Below are positions 1 through 7,564 of a DNA stretch of 64,000 nt, piece by piece. Within the stretch, counting starts at the first letter, position 1. Every line of letters starts with the position of its first letter. This DNA is from Cloacibacterium caeni (GTDB lineage: Bacteria > Bacteroidota > Bacteroidia > Flavobacteriales > Weeksellaceae): NCBI RefSeq assembly GCF_907163125.1, contig NZ_OU015319.1, positions 2,852,001-2,916,000 on the forward strand. The letters are read 5' to 3'. A program made the position numbers and the translations under genes. Under the pieces are notes generated by a model. The model was not told the origin of the DNA and searched no databases. It worked only from the letters and a program-made list of their open reading frames with translations.

Positions 1-1571
1 TTTTCTATGTTTTGAAGGATGTTTTCTTCGGTCTCTGTATCGAGTGCAGAAAGCGAATCATCAAAGATGAGGATTTCTGGTTTTTTAATGAGTGCTCTTG
101 CGATACAAATACGCTGTTTTTGCCCTCCAGAAAGCATTACGCCACGTTCGCCAACCATGGTTTTGTATTGGTCTTTGAATTCTACAATATTCTTATGCAC
201 ATCTGCTTTTTTTGCAAATTCTTCTACCAAATCATGCGTAGGATGGTCTATTGCAAAGCCAATGTTATTCTCAATCGTATCTGAGAATAAGTAACTTTCC
301 TGAGGAATATAGCCAATGTGTTTTCTGTATAATTCTAGATTATGGTCTTTTAGATTTTTCCCATCAATTAAAATTTCTCCTTCATCGGGATCAATTAACC
401 TGCATAGTAACAATGCGATTGTAGATTTTCCGCTGCCCGTTTTTCCCATAATTGCCATAGATTTCCCAGCTTCTAGTTTGAAACTTAGATTTTCTAAAGC
501 TTTAATTCCTGTATTTGGATAAGTGTATGATACATTTCTGAATTCTATATCGCCTTTAATTTCATATTGGTCGAAATTTTTGTTGACGATTTCAGATTTT
601 ATGTCCAAAAATTCATTCACTCTGGTCATAGAAGCAGCAGCTCTTTGATTAACAGATGAAACCCAACCTACCATAGAAAATGGCCAAATCAGAATGTTAA
701 TATACATGAAGAAATCTGCAATGGTTCCTACTGTAAGTTTTCCTTCGAAATAATTTTTACCACCGATGTATAAAATGGCAACATTTAATAAACCGATAAC
801 AAATAAAATAATGGTGAAGAAATACGCTTCTGTTTTGGCTAAATCTAATGCTTTGTCTTGATAATCCTTTACTTTTTCGCCATAATTTTTTTCGATGTAT
901 TTTTCTTTGTTGAAAAATTTCACCACTCTAATTCCCGAAAAACTGTCTTGTACAAATGTAGAAATCGCACTTTGGCTTTTCTGCATAATTTTAGATTTTC
1001 GATTGATAATAGAACTTACTTTGTAAATTAGAAAAGACAAAATAGGAAGAGGAATAAGTGTCCAAAGTGTCATCTCTACATTAGTCATGAGCATGTAAAT
1101 ACTCGTGATGACTAATAAAATCACCAAGTTCGCCACATACATTACACCAGGACCAAGGTACATTCTAATCGCCACTACATCTTCAGAAAGTCTGTTCAGT
1201 AAATCCCCAATTGTGGTTTTTTTATAAGTAGTAAGCGAAAGTTCCTGATAATGTCTGTAAATTTTATTTTTGAGTTCGTATTCTATTCTTCTAGAAGCTA
1301 CAATAATGGTTTGTCTCATCATAAATCTAAAAATTCCAGACAAAACTGAAGTTCCTACGATAATGGCTCCATTAATCAGTAAAGTATTAAATAATAATTC
1401 TTTATCTACACTTTTTTTATCTAAAACACTTTTGATAACATCTACACTCTGGCCTACAAACTGTACTTGATAAATAGCAAAAAAGTTAGATGCTATGATA
1501 AATAGCAAGCCCCAGAATAGCAGAACTCTGTGTTTCCAAAAGTAAGGATTAAGCGTTTTAAGTGAATTCAT
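1..1571 (-). CDS. ABC exporter, fused membrane and ATPase domains (3' end outside window)
   Basis: Type IV (exporter-fold) ABC half-transporter that would work as a homodimer in the inner membrane; the substrate cannot be told from sequence. Reading the minus strand from ATG at 1571 gives about 523 residues before the window edge. The N-terminal half has about six hydrophobic segments (ABC transmembrane domain type 1). The C-terminal half has Walker A GKTGSGKS (codons near 440), the signature LSGGQKQ (near 100) and Walker B ILIFDD followed by SLSALD. The Walker B carries Asp where many exporters have Glu as catalytic base, a variation seen in several Bacteroidota exporters. Only the last part of the ATPase domain (H-loop) is missing. 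It is divergent from nusB; the 1572-1692 gap holds both promoters. Confidence 0.93.
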   Translation of the reverse strand, partial: MNSLKTLNPYFWKHRVLLFWGLLFIIASNFFAIYQVQFVGQSVDVIKSVLDKKSVDKELLFNTLLINGAIIVGTSVLSGIFRFMMRQTIIVASRRIEYELKNKIYRHYQELSLTTYKKTTIGDLLNRLSEDVVAIRMYLGPGVMYVANLVILLVITSIYMLMTNVEMTLWTLIPLPILSFLIYKVSSIINRKSKIMQKSQSAISTFVQDSFSGIRVVKFFNKEKYIEKNYGEKVKDYQDKALDLAKTEAYFFTIILFVIGLLNVAILYIGGKNYFEGKLTVGTIADFFMYINILIWPFSMVGWVSSVNQRAAASMTRVNEFLDIKSEIVNKNFDQYEIKGDIEFRNVSYTYPNTGIKALENLSFKLEAGKSMAIMGKTGSGKSTIALLLCRLIDPDEGEILIDGKNLKDHNLELYRKHIGYIPQESYLFSDTIENNIGFAIDHPTHDLVEEFAKKADVHKNIVEFKDQYKTMVGERGVMLSGGQKQRICIARALIKKPEILIFDDSLSALDTETEENILQNIE

Positions 1572-1657
1572 AGTTGCAAAAATACAGAAAATATAAGTTT
1601 GAAAAAGAAGCAAAAATAACTTCTGGCTTCATGTTTCTTACTTCCAGCATTTTTTTC

Positions 1658-1665
1658 TATCTTTG
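1658..1665 (+). promoter_or_regulatory. Candidate -7 promoter element for nusB
   Basis: TATCTTTG matches the Bacteroidota -7 consensus TAnnTTTG and lies 27 nt before the nusB ATG at 1693. An in-frame TTG at 1663 overlaps this element, so it would not be transcribed and cannot be the translation start. No good TTTG -33 box was seen at the expected distance. Confidence 0.55.
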
Positions 1666-1692
1666 CAGCATCTTATTAAAAGCTCTTTGAAA

Positions 1693-2598
1693 ATGTTAGG
1701 AAGAAGACAAATCCGCGAAAAAGTAGTGCAGACACTATATTCTTATCATCAGAATCCTATAAAAACTGATGTTTTAGAGAAAAATATGTTTACAGAGATT
1801 GAAAAAATCTATTATCTCTATATTTATCAACTCAACTTCTTGGTTGCATTAAAAGATCTTGCCGAAAGACAAATTGAAATCGGTAAAAATAAATTTATTA
1901 AGACTGAAGAAGACCTTAATCCTAACATGAAATTCGTGAATAATCAAGTTTTTTTACAACTTGATCAAAACGAAGAAAGACTTTCCTTTAACTCAAAACA
2001 CAAAAAATATCAGTGGGACTTACACGATGAATTGTTGGTGAAAACATTTCAGAGAATCGTTGCGAGTAAGCGTTACCAAGAATATATGGCCGTAGAAAGC
2101 CTAAGTTTTGAAGAAGACCAAAAGTTTGTTGGGAAATTATTTCTAAAATATGTTGCCGAAAATGAAGATTTTCATGAGCGTTTAGAAGAATTAGAATTGT
2201 CTTGGGCAGATGATTTCCATATCTCGAATTCTATGATTCAGAAGACCATTGGTTTTATGAAACAAAATCAGCCGAGTCATACTTTAATCAAAATGCTTAA
2301 AGATGAAGAAGACAGGCATTTTGCTAAAAAATTATTACTACAAAGCATTTCTCACTGGGAAAATTCTGAGAAAAAAATCGAAGAAAGACTTGAAAATTGG
2401 GATTTAGAAAGAATTTCTTTAATGGATAGATTGATTTTAATTACAGCTATTACAGAGATAGATAATTTCCCTCTCACTCCAGCAAAAGTGATTATCAACG
2501 AATATATAGAGGTTTCTAAAGTTTTTGCTACCGATAGAAGTCAGATTTTTGTGAACGGAATCTTAGATAAATACACGAAAGATATTTCTAGAGCATAA
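1693..2598 (+). CDS. nusB: Transcription antitermination factor NusB
   Basis: NusB binds boxA RNA with ribosomal protein S10 and takes part in processive antitermination on rRNA operons. The 301-residue protein begins MLGRRQIREKVVQTLYSY and carries the conserved NusB helical core in its C-terminal 130 residues (for example RISLMDRLILITAITEI and FVNGILDKYTKD). The roughly 170-residue N-terminal extension is usual for Bacteroidota NusB, which is about twice the length of E. coli NusB. ATG 1693 is chosen because the upstream TTG at 1663 lies in the promoter element. First gene of a probable nusB-DUF1573-yajC unit. Confidence 0.93.
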   Translation: MLGRRQIREKVVQTLYSYHQNPIKTDVLEKNMFTEIEKIYYLYIYQLNFLVALKDLAERQIEIGKNKFIKTEEDLNPNMKFVNNQVFLQLDQNEERLSFNSKHKKYQWDLHDELLVKTFQRIVASKRYQEYMAVESLSFEEDQKFVGKLFLKYVAENEDFHERLEELELSWADDFHISNSMIQKTIGFMKQNQPSHTLIKMLKDEEDRHFAKKLLLQSISHWENSEKKIEERLENWDLERISLMDRLILITAITEIDNFPLTPAKVIINEYIEVSKVFATDRSQIFVNGILDKYTKDISRA

Positions 2599-2640
2599 AT
2601 TTTGATTAAATTTGAGGAAATTTTTAAAAAATCAGAATCA

Positions 2641-3129
2641 ATGAAAAGAATATTAGTTTTAAGCTTACTAGCTGTTTTGACTTTAGCTTCTTGTAAAAAA
2701 AATGAAGCAGCAGAAACATCAACTGCTACTACTTCAACAACAGAGCAAAAAGATCCTTTTGCAGATGATAGAGTAGTAAAACAAAGTGACTTGGTAAGCG
2801 AAGCAAAAAATCATGCAGAAACTACATTAGCACTTTCTGAACCAGATTTTAATTTCGGAAAAATCAAAAAAGGAGATGTGGTAGAACACGTTTACGAAGT
2901 AACCAACACAGGTAAAAATCCTTTGATTATTTCTGCGGTAAAACCAGGTTGCGGATGTACTGCTCCAGATTATACTAAAGAACCAATTATGCCTGGTCAA
3001 AAAGGTAAAATTACGCTAAAATTTGATTCTACAAATTTTGATGGTGTAGTGTATAAATCAGCAGAAGTGTATGCAAACGTATCACAAGTTCCTATCGAAA
3101 TTAGATTCTCAGCAGATATTCAACCCTAA
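2641..3129 (+). CDS. DUF1573 domain lipoprotein
   Basis: Predicted lipoprotein of 162 residues. Start ATG 2641 gives a signal peptide with lipobox LASC (residues about 14-17), followed by a Thr/Glu/Ala-rich linker and then a DUF1573 Ig-like domain (from about residue 65) with the family signature KPGCGCTAP. DUF1573 proteins are abundant in Bacteroidota envelopes and their molecular role is not established. An in-frame start at 2602 would put the signal peptide internally, so it is rejected. The gene lies 42 nt after nusB and 11 nt before yajC, the usual order in Flavobacteriia, and is probably co-transcribed. Confidence 0.9.
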   Translation: MKRILVLSLLAVLTLASCKKNEAAETSTATTSTTEQKDPFADDRVVKQSDLVSEAKNHAETTLALSEPDFNFGKIKKGDVVEHVYEVTNTGKNPLIISAVKPGCGCTAPDYTKEPIMPGQKGKITLKFDSTNFDGVVYKSAEVYANVSQVPIEIRFSADIQP

Positions 3130-3140
3130 AAAATAAAAAA

Positions 3141-3461
3141 ATGTTTACAACAATATTTCTACAAGCACAAGGTGGAGGTGATTTCTTCTCAATGATATTA
3201 CCATTTGTCTTAATGATTGTAATCTTCTACTTCTTAATCTTGAGACCACAAACTACCAAGCAAAAGAAAGAAAGACAATTTCAAGATTCTCTAAAACCAG
3301 GCGCTAGAGTAGTAACCACTTCTGGTATGCATGCTAAAATTGTACAAGTAGTAGAAGATGGCGTGATTTTAGAAACCATGAGCGGTAAATTAAAATTCGA
3401 AAAAGCTGCTATTTCTAGAGAATTTACAGAAGCTAGATTCCCTGAAACAGTAGGAAAATAA
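3141..3461 (+). CDS. yajC: Preprotein translocase subunit YajC
   Basis: Small single-pass accessory subunit associated with SecDF in the Sec translocon. The 106-residue protein has a short N-terminus with a Gly-rich stretch (QGGGDFFSM), one transmembrane helix (residues about 16-37) ending ILRPQ, then the typical basic stretch KQKKERQ and a small cytosolic domain with DSLKPGARVVTTSGMHAKI. Length and motif order match YajC. Last gene of the nusB unit; a strong hairpin follows 30 nt downstream. Confidence 0.95.
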   Translation: MFTTIFLQAQGGGDFFSMILPFVLMIVIFYFLILRPQTTKQKKERQFQDSLKPGARVVTTSGMHAKIVQVVEDGVILETMSGKLKFEKAAISREFTEARFPETVGK

Positions 3462-3490
3462 TTCTAAAAAATTTAGAAATTTATAAAATA

Positions 3491-3527
3491 AAAATTCCAT
3501 CAAATTATTGATGGAATTTTTTTATTT
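3491..3527. terminator. Bidirectional intrinsic terminator
   Basis: A perfect 13-bp stem (arms 3491-3503 and 3508-3520, loop ATTA) is followed by a T-run on the plus strand and preceded by A residues, so it can stop both yajC and the convergent transporter gene. Confidence 0.85.
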
Positions 3528-3543
3528 GGTATAATATTATTTT

Positions 3544-5232
3544 TTAAGTCAGTAGTAATATTAATAAACTCGCTGTAAAAATTCTTGCAATGGTAACCAA
3601 AGGATAAACTTGCGCGTAGCTTTGAATTGGAATGTCAGAATCTAAATAATTGGTACTGAATGATAATGCAGCTGGGTCTGTATAACTTCCGCTCATAATT
3701 CCTACCAATTGTAAATAATTGATTTTTAAGAAAAATCTGCCTACAATCACCATCAAGATTAATGGAATGAAAGTTACTGCAGAACCATATAAAATCCATA
3801 GCCAACCGTTATATTTGATGAAGTTTTCATAGAATCCTTCTCCTGCATGGATACCTACTGCTGCAAAGAATAAACAAATTCCTAAATCTTTCATGAAATA
3901 AGTCGCACCGTTATTGATATAAGAGTGAATGAAAGAAATACCGCCATATCTAGAAATAAGCAATGCTACAATCAGTGGTCCTGCTGCAAATCCTAGTTTT
4001 AAAGGAATTGGTAAACCTGGTATCATCAATGGAATAGAACCTACAATAATCCCTATTAATAAACCTCCGAAAAGGGATAAGAAATCTGGTTCTATTAATT
4101 TTTTCTCTTGATTACCAATGATTTTTTCTGCTTCTTTAATACCTTGATCAGTACCGATAACTCTCAAAATATCTCCGTAGAAAAGTTCTAAACTTGGTCT
4201 AGGAATCATTTCTTTACCCGCTCTGAAAACTCTAGTTACTTTTACATCATACGCATTGTACAAATCTAAATTTGAGAGTGTTTTGTGAACTGCAGAAGGT
4301 TTGGTTACGAAAATATTTTTCTTGTTAATATCAGAATCAGATTCTATGAAAGAGTCAGTAGAAGGTCTTCCTACTTTTTTGATGAAGTCTTGTAAATCAG
4401 CTTCTTTTCCTACAATCATCAGTACGTCTCTGTCTTGAAGCTCTGTGTCTAATTTTGGTGAAAAAACAGAAACCTCGCCACTGTGTTTTAATCTAGACAC
4501 TACAATGTCATATCCTATATTGCTAATTACTTCACCTAATGGAATTCCAAAATATTGAGGATTCGTAACTCTTAGTTTTTTGTGAATTAATGGTTCTTCG
4601 CGATTAATTTTATTCATTCTGAATTTTCTCATTTCTACATCAGGATGAATTTTTAAAAGAACTTTAGATAAAATAATGACACCAATGATTCCAAAAACAC
4701 CTAAAGGATAAGTGATGGCGTAACCAATTGTTGGGTCGTCAAATGTTTTATCTGGAAACTGATTTTTTAATTCTACAATGGTATTTTTAGCAGCTCCTAA
4801 ACCTGGTGTATTGGTTACAGCACCACTCATAATTCCTACTAAGTTTTCTATACTCACTCCTGTGAATTTAAAGAGTAGAAAAGTGATGAATCCGCCGAAT
4901 AAAACTGTAGAAACAGCAAGGATATTAAACTTTAAACCTTCATTTCTAAAAGAAGAGAAGAATGATGGTCCTACTTGTAATCCGATACCATAAACAAACA
5001 AAATCAAACCGAAATCTCTAATGAAATCGAATATTTCTTCATTCATTCTATAGCCAAAATGCCCCAAGATTAATCCAGTAAACATTACTGCAGAAACACC
5101 GAAGGTAATTTTGCCCATTTTCAATCTTCCAAAGAAAACTCCAGTACCTATTGCAAGCATTATGGTAACTAATGATTGAATTACACTTGGGTCTTCAGTT
5201 GGGAAAAGTAAGGTTTTAAGCCACTCGAACAT
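3544..5232 (-). CDS. AspT/YidE-type putative transporter with two TrkA-C domains
   Basis: Integral membrane protein of 562 residues. It has an N-terminal block of about six transmembrane helices, two consecutive TrkA-C (RCK_C) regulatory domains in the middle (about residues 205-375; for example IPLGEVISNIGYDIVVSRLK and YGDILRVIGTDQGIKEAE), and a second block of five to six helices. The two membrane blocks repeat the motif GIMSGA/GIMSGS, as in the Asp-Al_Ex duplication of the aspartate:alanine exchanger family (AspT, YidE, YbjL). The substrate is unknown. TrkA-C domains usually sense a small ligand or nucleotide. It stands alone, convergent with yajC. Confidence 0.85.
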   Translation of the reverse strand: MFEWLKTLLFPTEDPSVIQSLVTIMLAIGTGVFFGRLKMGKITFGVSAVMFTGLILGHFGYRMNEEIFDFIRDFGLILFVYGIGLQVGPSFFSSFRNEGLKFNILAVSTVLFGGFITFLLFKFTGVSIENLVGIMSGAVTNTPGLGAAKNTIVELKNQFPDKTFDDPTIGYAITYPLGVFGIIGVIILSKVLLKIHPDVEMRKFRMNKINREEPLIHKKLRVTNPQYFGIPLGEVISNIGYDIVVSRLKHSGEVSVFSPKLDTELQDRDVLMIVGKEADLQDFIKKVGRPSTDSFIESDSDINKKNIFVTKPSAVHKTLSNLDLYNAYDVKVTRVFRAGKEMIPRPSLELFYGDILRVIGTDQGIKEAEKIIGNQEKKLIEPDFLSLFGGLLIGIIVGSIPLMIPGLPIPLKLGFAAGPLIVALLISRYGGISFIHSYINNGATYFMKDLGICLFFAAVGIHAGEGFYENFIKYNGWLWILYGSAVTFIPLILMVIVGRFFLKINYLQLVGIMSGSYTDPAALSFSTNYLDSDIPIQSYAQVYPLVTIARIFTASLLILLLT

Positions 5233-5340
5233 AATAATAGTTTTTTAGTAGTGCAAAGTTACGCTATTGCTATTGCGTGAATAATATTTTTAAACTGAAA
5301 TATATCAGAAATCAAATAATCTTTTAATTTCCAAAAAAAA

Positions 5341-5367
5341 GCGAGGAAAAAACCTCGCTCTAATTTA
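5341..5367 (-). terminator. Terminator of fic, part of a 20-bp direct repeat
   Basis: GCGAGG (5341-5346) pairs with CCTCGC (5353-5358) and is followed, on the minus strand, by eight T residues. It terminates the fic transcript. The stretch AAAAACCTCGCTCTAATTTA at 5348-5367 recurs exactly at 7509-7528, the terminator-like sequence on the other side of the fic block. Confidence 0.8.
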
Positions 5368-5373
5368 TAAAAA

Positions 5374-6333
5374 TCAATTTAATTTTCTTTTTCTTTCTCG
5401 CTTTTCTATGTAATCTAGTACGGCTTCTTTGGTTGTAAGCCAGTTTCTACCTTCCTTGAAAGCGTCTATTTTTCCCTTTCTAGCCAATAAACTTACGTAT
5501 TCTTGTCCATAAGGAAGCCTTTCTTCTTCTACAATATTAGAAATCGGGCGATAATTATCATACGTATTATTGAGAGAACCTAAATAAATGTCTAAACTTC
5601 TCTCTAAAGCTTGAAGAACTAATAATAAAATTTTAGAATAATCTCCATTATTTGCTAAGTTTAAAGCATCATAATATTTTTTTCTATCATTTTTAAGGAT
5701 AATTGCAGGAGGAAAACCTTCTCTCATCAATAAAAGATTGAAAATCAAACGTACAGTTCTACCATTTCCATCGAAAAACGGATGAATCCAAACAAATCTG
5801 TGATGAAAAATTGCCGCTTTTATAATAATATTTATATCTGATGAATTTACCCAATCAATTAATTCTGTTACCAATTCATCTACTTTAAAAGCGTTTGGTG
5901 GAGTGAAATTAGCTCCAGAAATTCTTACACCAGAAGTTCTGAACATTCCAGCAAAATCTTTTTCAATTTTTTGTAAAACCAAATAATGAACTCTCATAAT
6001 ATCGGTTTTGTTTAAATTTTGTTTATCCGATATTAAAGACTCTACAAATTCTATCGCTTCTTGGTGATTTACCGCTTCGAAATGTTCTCTCAAAGATTTT
6101 CCTTTGATGGTAAAACCTTCTTCAATCACCATTTTTGTTTCGTGTAGCGTCAAAGTATTTCCTTCGATGCTATTAGAATTATACGTCCATTCTAGCATTA
6201 AACTTTCTTTAATGCTTTTCACAGCATAACTAGGAATTGGGCGTAATTGATCTAATTCTGTTTTTTTTTGCAGAATTCTTTCGAGGTGTTTTTCCAAACC
6301 TTCAAAGTGATAAGAATAATTTTGCCAATTCAT
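5374..6333 (-). CDS. Fic family AMP transferase-like protein with C-terminal DNA-binding domain
   Basis: Fic-fold enzyme of 319 residues, predicted to transfer AMP (or another nucleotide moiety) to a target protein; the target is unknown. The full active-site motif HPFFDGNGRTVR is present at residues 184-195, and the target-clamping flap is near 129-146. The N-terminal region has the inhibitory-helix motif SNSIEG (residues 53-58), fitting (S/T)xxxE(G/N), which marks a self-inhibited Fic of the class with the inhibitory helix at the N-terminus. The last 50 residues (YGQEYVSLLARKGKIDAFKE, GRNWLTTKEAVLDYI) resemble the excisionase-type winged helix, suggesting DNA binding. Operator-like palindromes lie upstream and inside the gene. 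No separate antitoxin gene is adjacent. Confidence 0.9.
   Translation of the reverse strand: MNWQNYSYHFEGLEKHLERILQKKTELDQLRPIPSYAVKSIKESLMLEWTYNSNSIEGNTLTLHETKMVIEEGFTIKGKSLREHFEAVNHQEAIEFVESLISDKQNLNKTDIMRVHYLVLQKIEKDFAGMFRTSGVRISGANFTPPNAFKVDELVTELIDWVNSSDINIIIKAAIFHHRFVWIHPFFDGNGRTVRLIFNLLLMREGFPPAIILKNDRKKYYDALNLANNGDYSKILLLVLQALERSLDIYLGSLNNTYDNYRPISNIVEEERLPYGQEYVSLLARKGKIDAFKEGRNWLTTKEAVLDYIEKRERKRKLN
5996..6036. promoter_or_regulatory. Second operator-like inverted repeat, inside fic
   Basis: The right arm TTTATCCGATATTAA (6022-6036) is the exact complement of the promoter-proximal arm of the upstream operator. The left arm (5996-6010) keeps the core TAATATCGG. Arm-to-arm span is 41 bp, the same as upstream. 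It lies in codons for residues about 100-113 of the Fic protein. Function inferred only from matching sequence and geometry. Confidence 0.5.
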
Positions 6334-6337
6334 TTGA

Positions 6338-6345
6338 CAAAGGTA
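6338..6345 (-). promoter_or_regulatory. -7 promoter element of fic, possibly leaderless
   Basis: Minus-strand TACCTTTG matches TAnnTTTG. Its last base is only four nucleotides from the ATG at 6333, so transcription would begin at or next to the start codon. Either the mRNA is leaderless or a later start codon is used. Confidence 0.6.
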
Positions 6346-6356
6346 AGGAATTTTTC

Positions 6357-6397
6357 TTAATATCGGATAAATTTATTTTTATTTTATCCGATGTTAA
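6357..6397. promoter_or_regulatory. Operator-like inverted repeat upstream of fic
   Basis: Arms TTAATATCGGATAAA (6357-6371) and TTTATCCGATGTTAA (6383-6397) are complementary at 14 of 15 positions with an 11-nt A/T spacer. It covers roughly -24 to -64 relative to the likely start of transcription of fic, where a repressor or activator would act. The C-terminal winged-helix-like domain of the Fic protein is the obvious candidate binder. Confidence 0.6.
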
Positions 6398-6410
6398 AAA
6401 AACAAGAAAA

Positions 6411-6438
6411 AAAGAGAGGAAAATTTCCCTTGCTCTCT
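6411..6438 (-). terminator. Candidate terminator of the 6443-7474 gene
   Basis: On the minus strand AGAGAG (6438-6433) pairs with CTCTCT (6418-6413), followed by a T-rich run, five nucleotides beyond the stop codon of the upstream gene. The stem is short with a 14-nt loop. Confidence 0.5.
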
Positions 6439-6442
6439 ATTA

Positions 6443-7474
6443 TTAGTCGTAAAATTCAATTTTATATTCATAACTTTTAATCAAAAATTCATCTTGTTTT
6501 ATTTCCATTTTTGTCCAAAAATTATATTTATCAAAAAAATATTGTTTCAGAGTTTTTGTTTTGTCTTTTCTCTCAAGAAAATTTCTAAAAATCAATCCTC
6601 CATTATTATAGGTTTCAATTCTGGAAATTCTTTGTTTTGAATCATAAAAAATTTTTGTTTCTCCTTTTCCTTTATTTTGTATCTCTTGAATCATATTTGT
6701 TAGTAAGCCATTTTCATATGTATATTTTATGTTTCCATCAAAATTGTCATAAGTTTCATAATTTTCTTCAATTAATTTTTCATTTAAATATTTAAAATTA
6801 TAAAAACTTTTTCTTCCTAAAGATTGAGCAGTTATAAGCACGCATTGTTTGTTTTTGTTATATGAATAGATTACATCTTCTGATTCAATTGTTTTTAATT
6901 TGTTGCCTTCTAAAAAATGCCTTCTAGAAATGTATTCTATTAGTTGATTATTTAAGAATTTATATTTATAAGAGTTTGTTAGTTTATTATTTATATAATC
7001 TTCTCTTTTAATTAAATTAATGTTGCTGTCATAAAAATATTTATAACTCATTTCAACGCCAATACGATAAATATTTTTTTGAAATATTAAATTCTTTCTT
7101 TGATCAAATTGAAAAAGATAAATATCTGGCTTTTCATTAAGGATTTTATTGTTTTGAAATCTATATACCGAAATAGATTTATTATTTTCTTTATAATCAT
7201 AAATCCATTTTTCATTTCTTTTACCATTCTCAAACTTAATTTCTTCAATTATTTTTCCATATTTATCAAACTGGTTAATAAACAAAGTGTCATTTTTAAT
7301 AGTTTCTATATAAATTTGTTTTTTTATTTTATTTGATGAAACCAAATTTTCATTTTGAAAATCATTCTTTATAAGTGAATCAAAATATTTTGCAGGAGTA
7401 TTATCCAAGTATGTTTGAGAATAAATGAAAACATTGTTAATAAGTAAAATAATAATGATAAAATATTTTTTCAT
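6443..7474 (-). CDS. Secreted protein of unknown function with YD-like repeats
   Basis: I do not recognise a named family. The 343-residue protein starts with a signal peptide (MKKYFIIIILLINNVFIYSQ) and is otherwise polar and rich in Lys, Asn, Tyr and Ile. It shows irregular short motifs of the kind FDKYGKIIEEIKFENGK, YDSNINLIKREDYINNK and YENGLLTNMIQEI, which resemble the beta-hairpin YD/MORN-like repeats of many Bacteroidota secreted proteins. Base composition is even more AT-rich than its neighbours, fitting an accessory gene. It lies upstream of fic in the same direction with its own probable terminator, inside the block bounded by a 20-bp direct repeat. Confidence 0.75.
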   Translation of the reverse strand: MKKYFIIIILLINNVFIYSQTYLDNTPAKYFDSLIKNDFQNENLVSSNKIKKQIYIETIKNDTLFINQFDKYGKIIEEIKFENGKRNEKWIYDYKENNKSISVYRFQNNKILNEKPDIYLFQFDQRKNLIFQKNIYRIGVEMSYKYFYDSNINLIKREDYINNKLTNSYKYKFLNNQLIEYISRRHFLEGNKLKTIESEDVIYSYNKNKQCVLITAQSLGRKSFYNFKYLNEKLIEENYETYDNFDGNIKYTYENGLLTNMIQEIQNKGKGETKIFYDSKQRISRIETYNNGGLIFRNFLERKDKTKTLKQYFFDKYNFWTKMEIKQDEFLIKSYEYKIEFYD

Positions 7475-7498
7475 TTGGAGAAAATTTTAATTTAAAAA

Positions 7499-7528
7499 AG
7501 CGAAGTTCAAAAACCTCGCTCTAATTTA
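7499..7528 (-). terminator. Terminator-like hairpin downstream of aspS with direct-repeat copy
   Basis: On the minus strand AGCGA (7520-7516) pairs with TCGCT (7503-7499), followed by six T residues. AAAAACCTCGCTCTAATTTA at 7509-7528 repeats 5348-5367 exactly. Confidence 0.6.
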
Positions 7529-7541
7529 CAAATTTATTCTA

Positions 7542-7558
7542 AAAACCTCGAAGGTTTT
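7542..7558 (-). terminator. Short hairpin directly after aspS
   Basis: AAAACCT (7542-7548) and AGGTTTT (7552-7558) form a 7-bp stem with loop CGA, seven nucleotides beyond the aspS stop codon. A weak terminator or mRNA 3' end stabiliser. Confidence 0.45.
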
Positions 7559-7564
7559 GAATTT

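Noticed and set aside
12-522. Plus-strand open frames over the ABC transporter
   Set aside because: They are antisense shadows of a clear ABC ATPase domain on the minus strand.
1663-1692. Extended nusB start (TTG at 1663)
   Set aside because: The TTG is part of the -7 promoter element, and the conserved family start MLGRRQIREK begins at ATG 1693.
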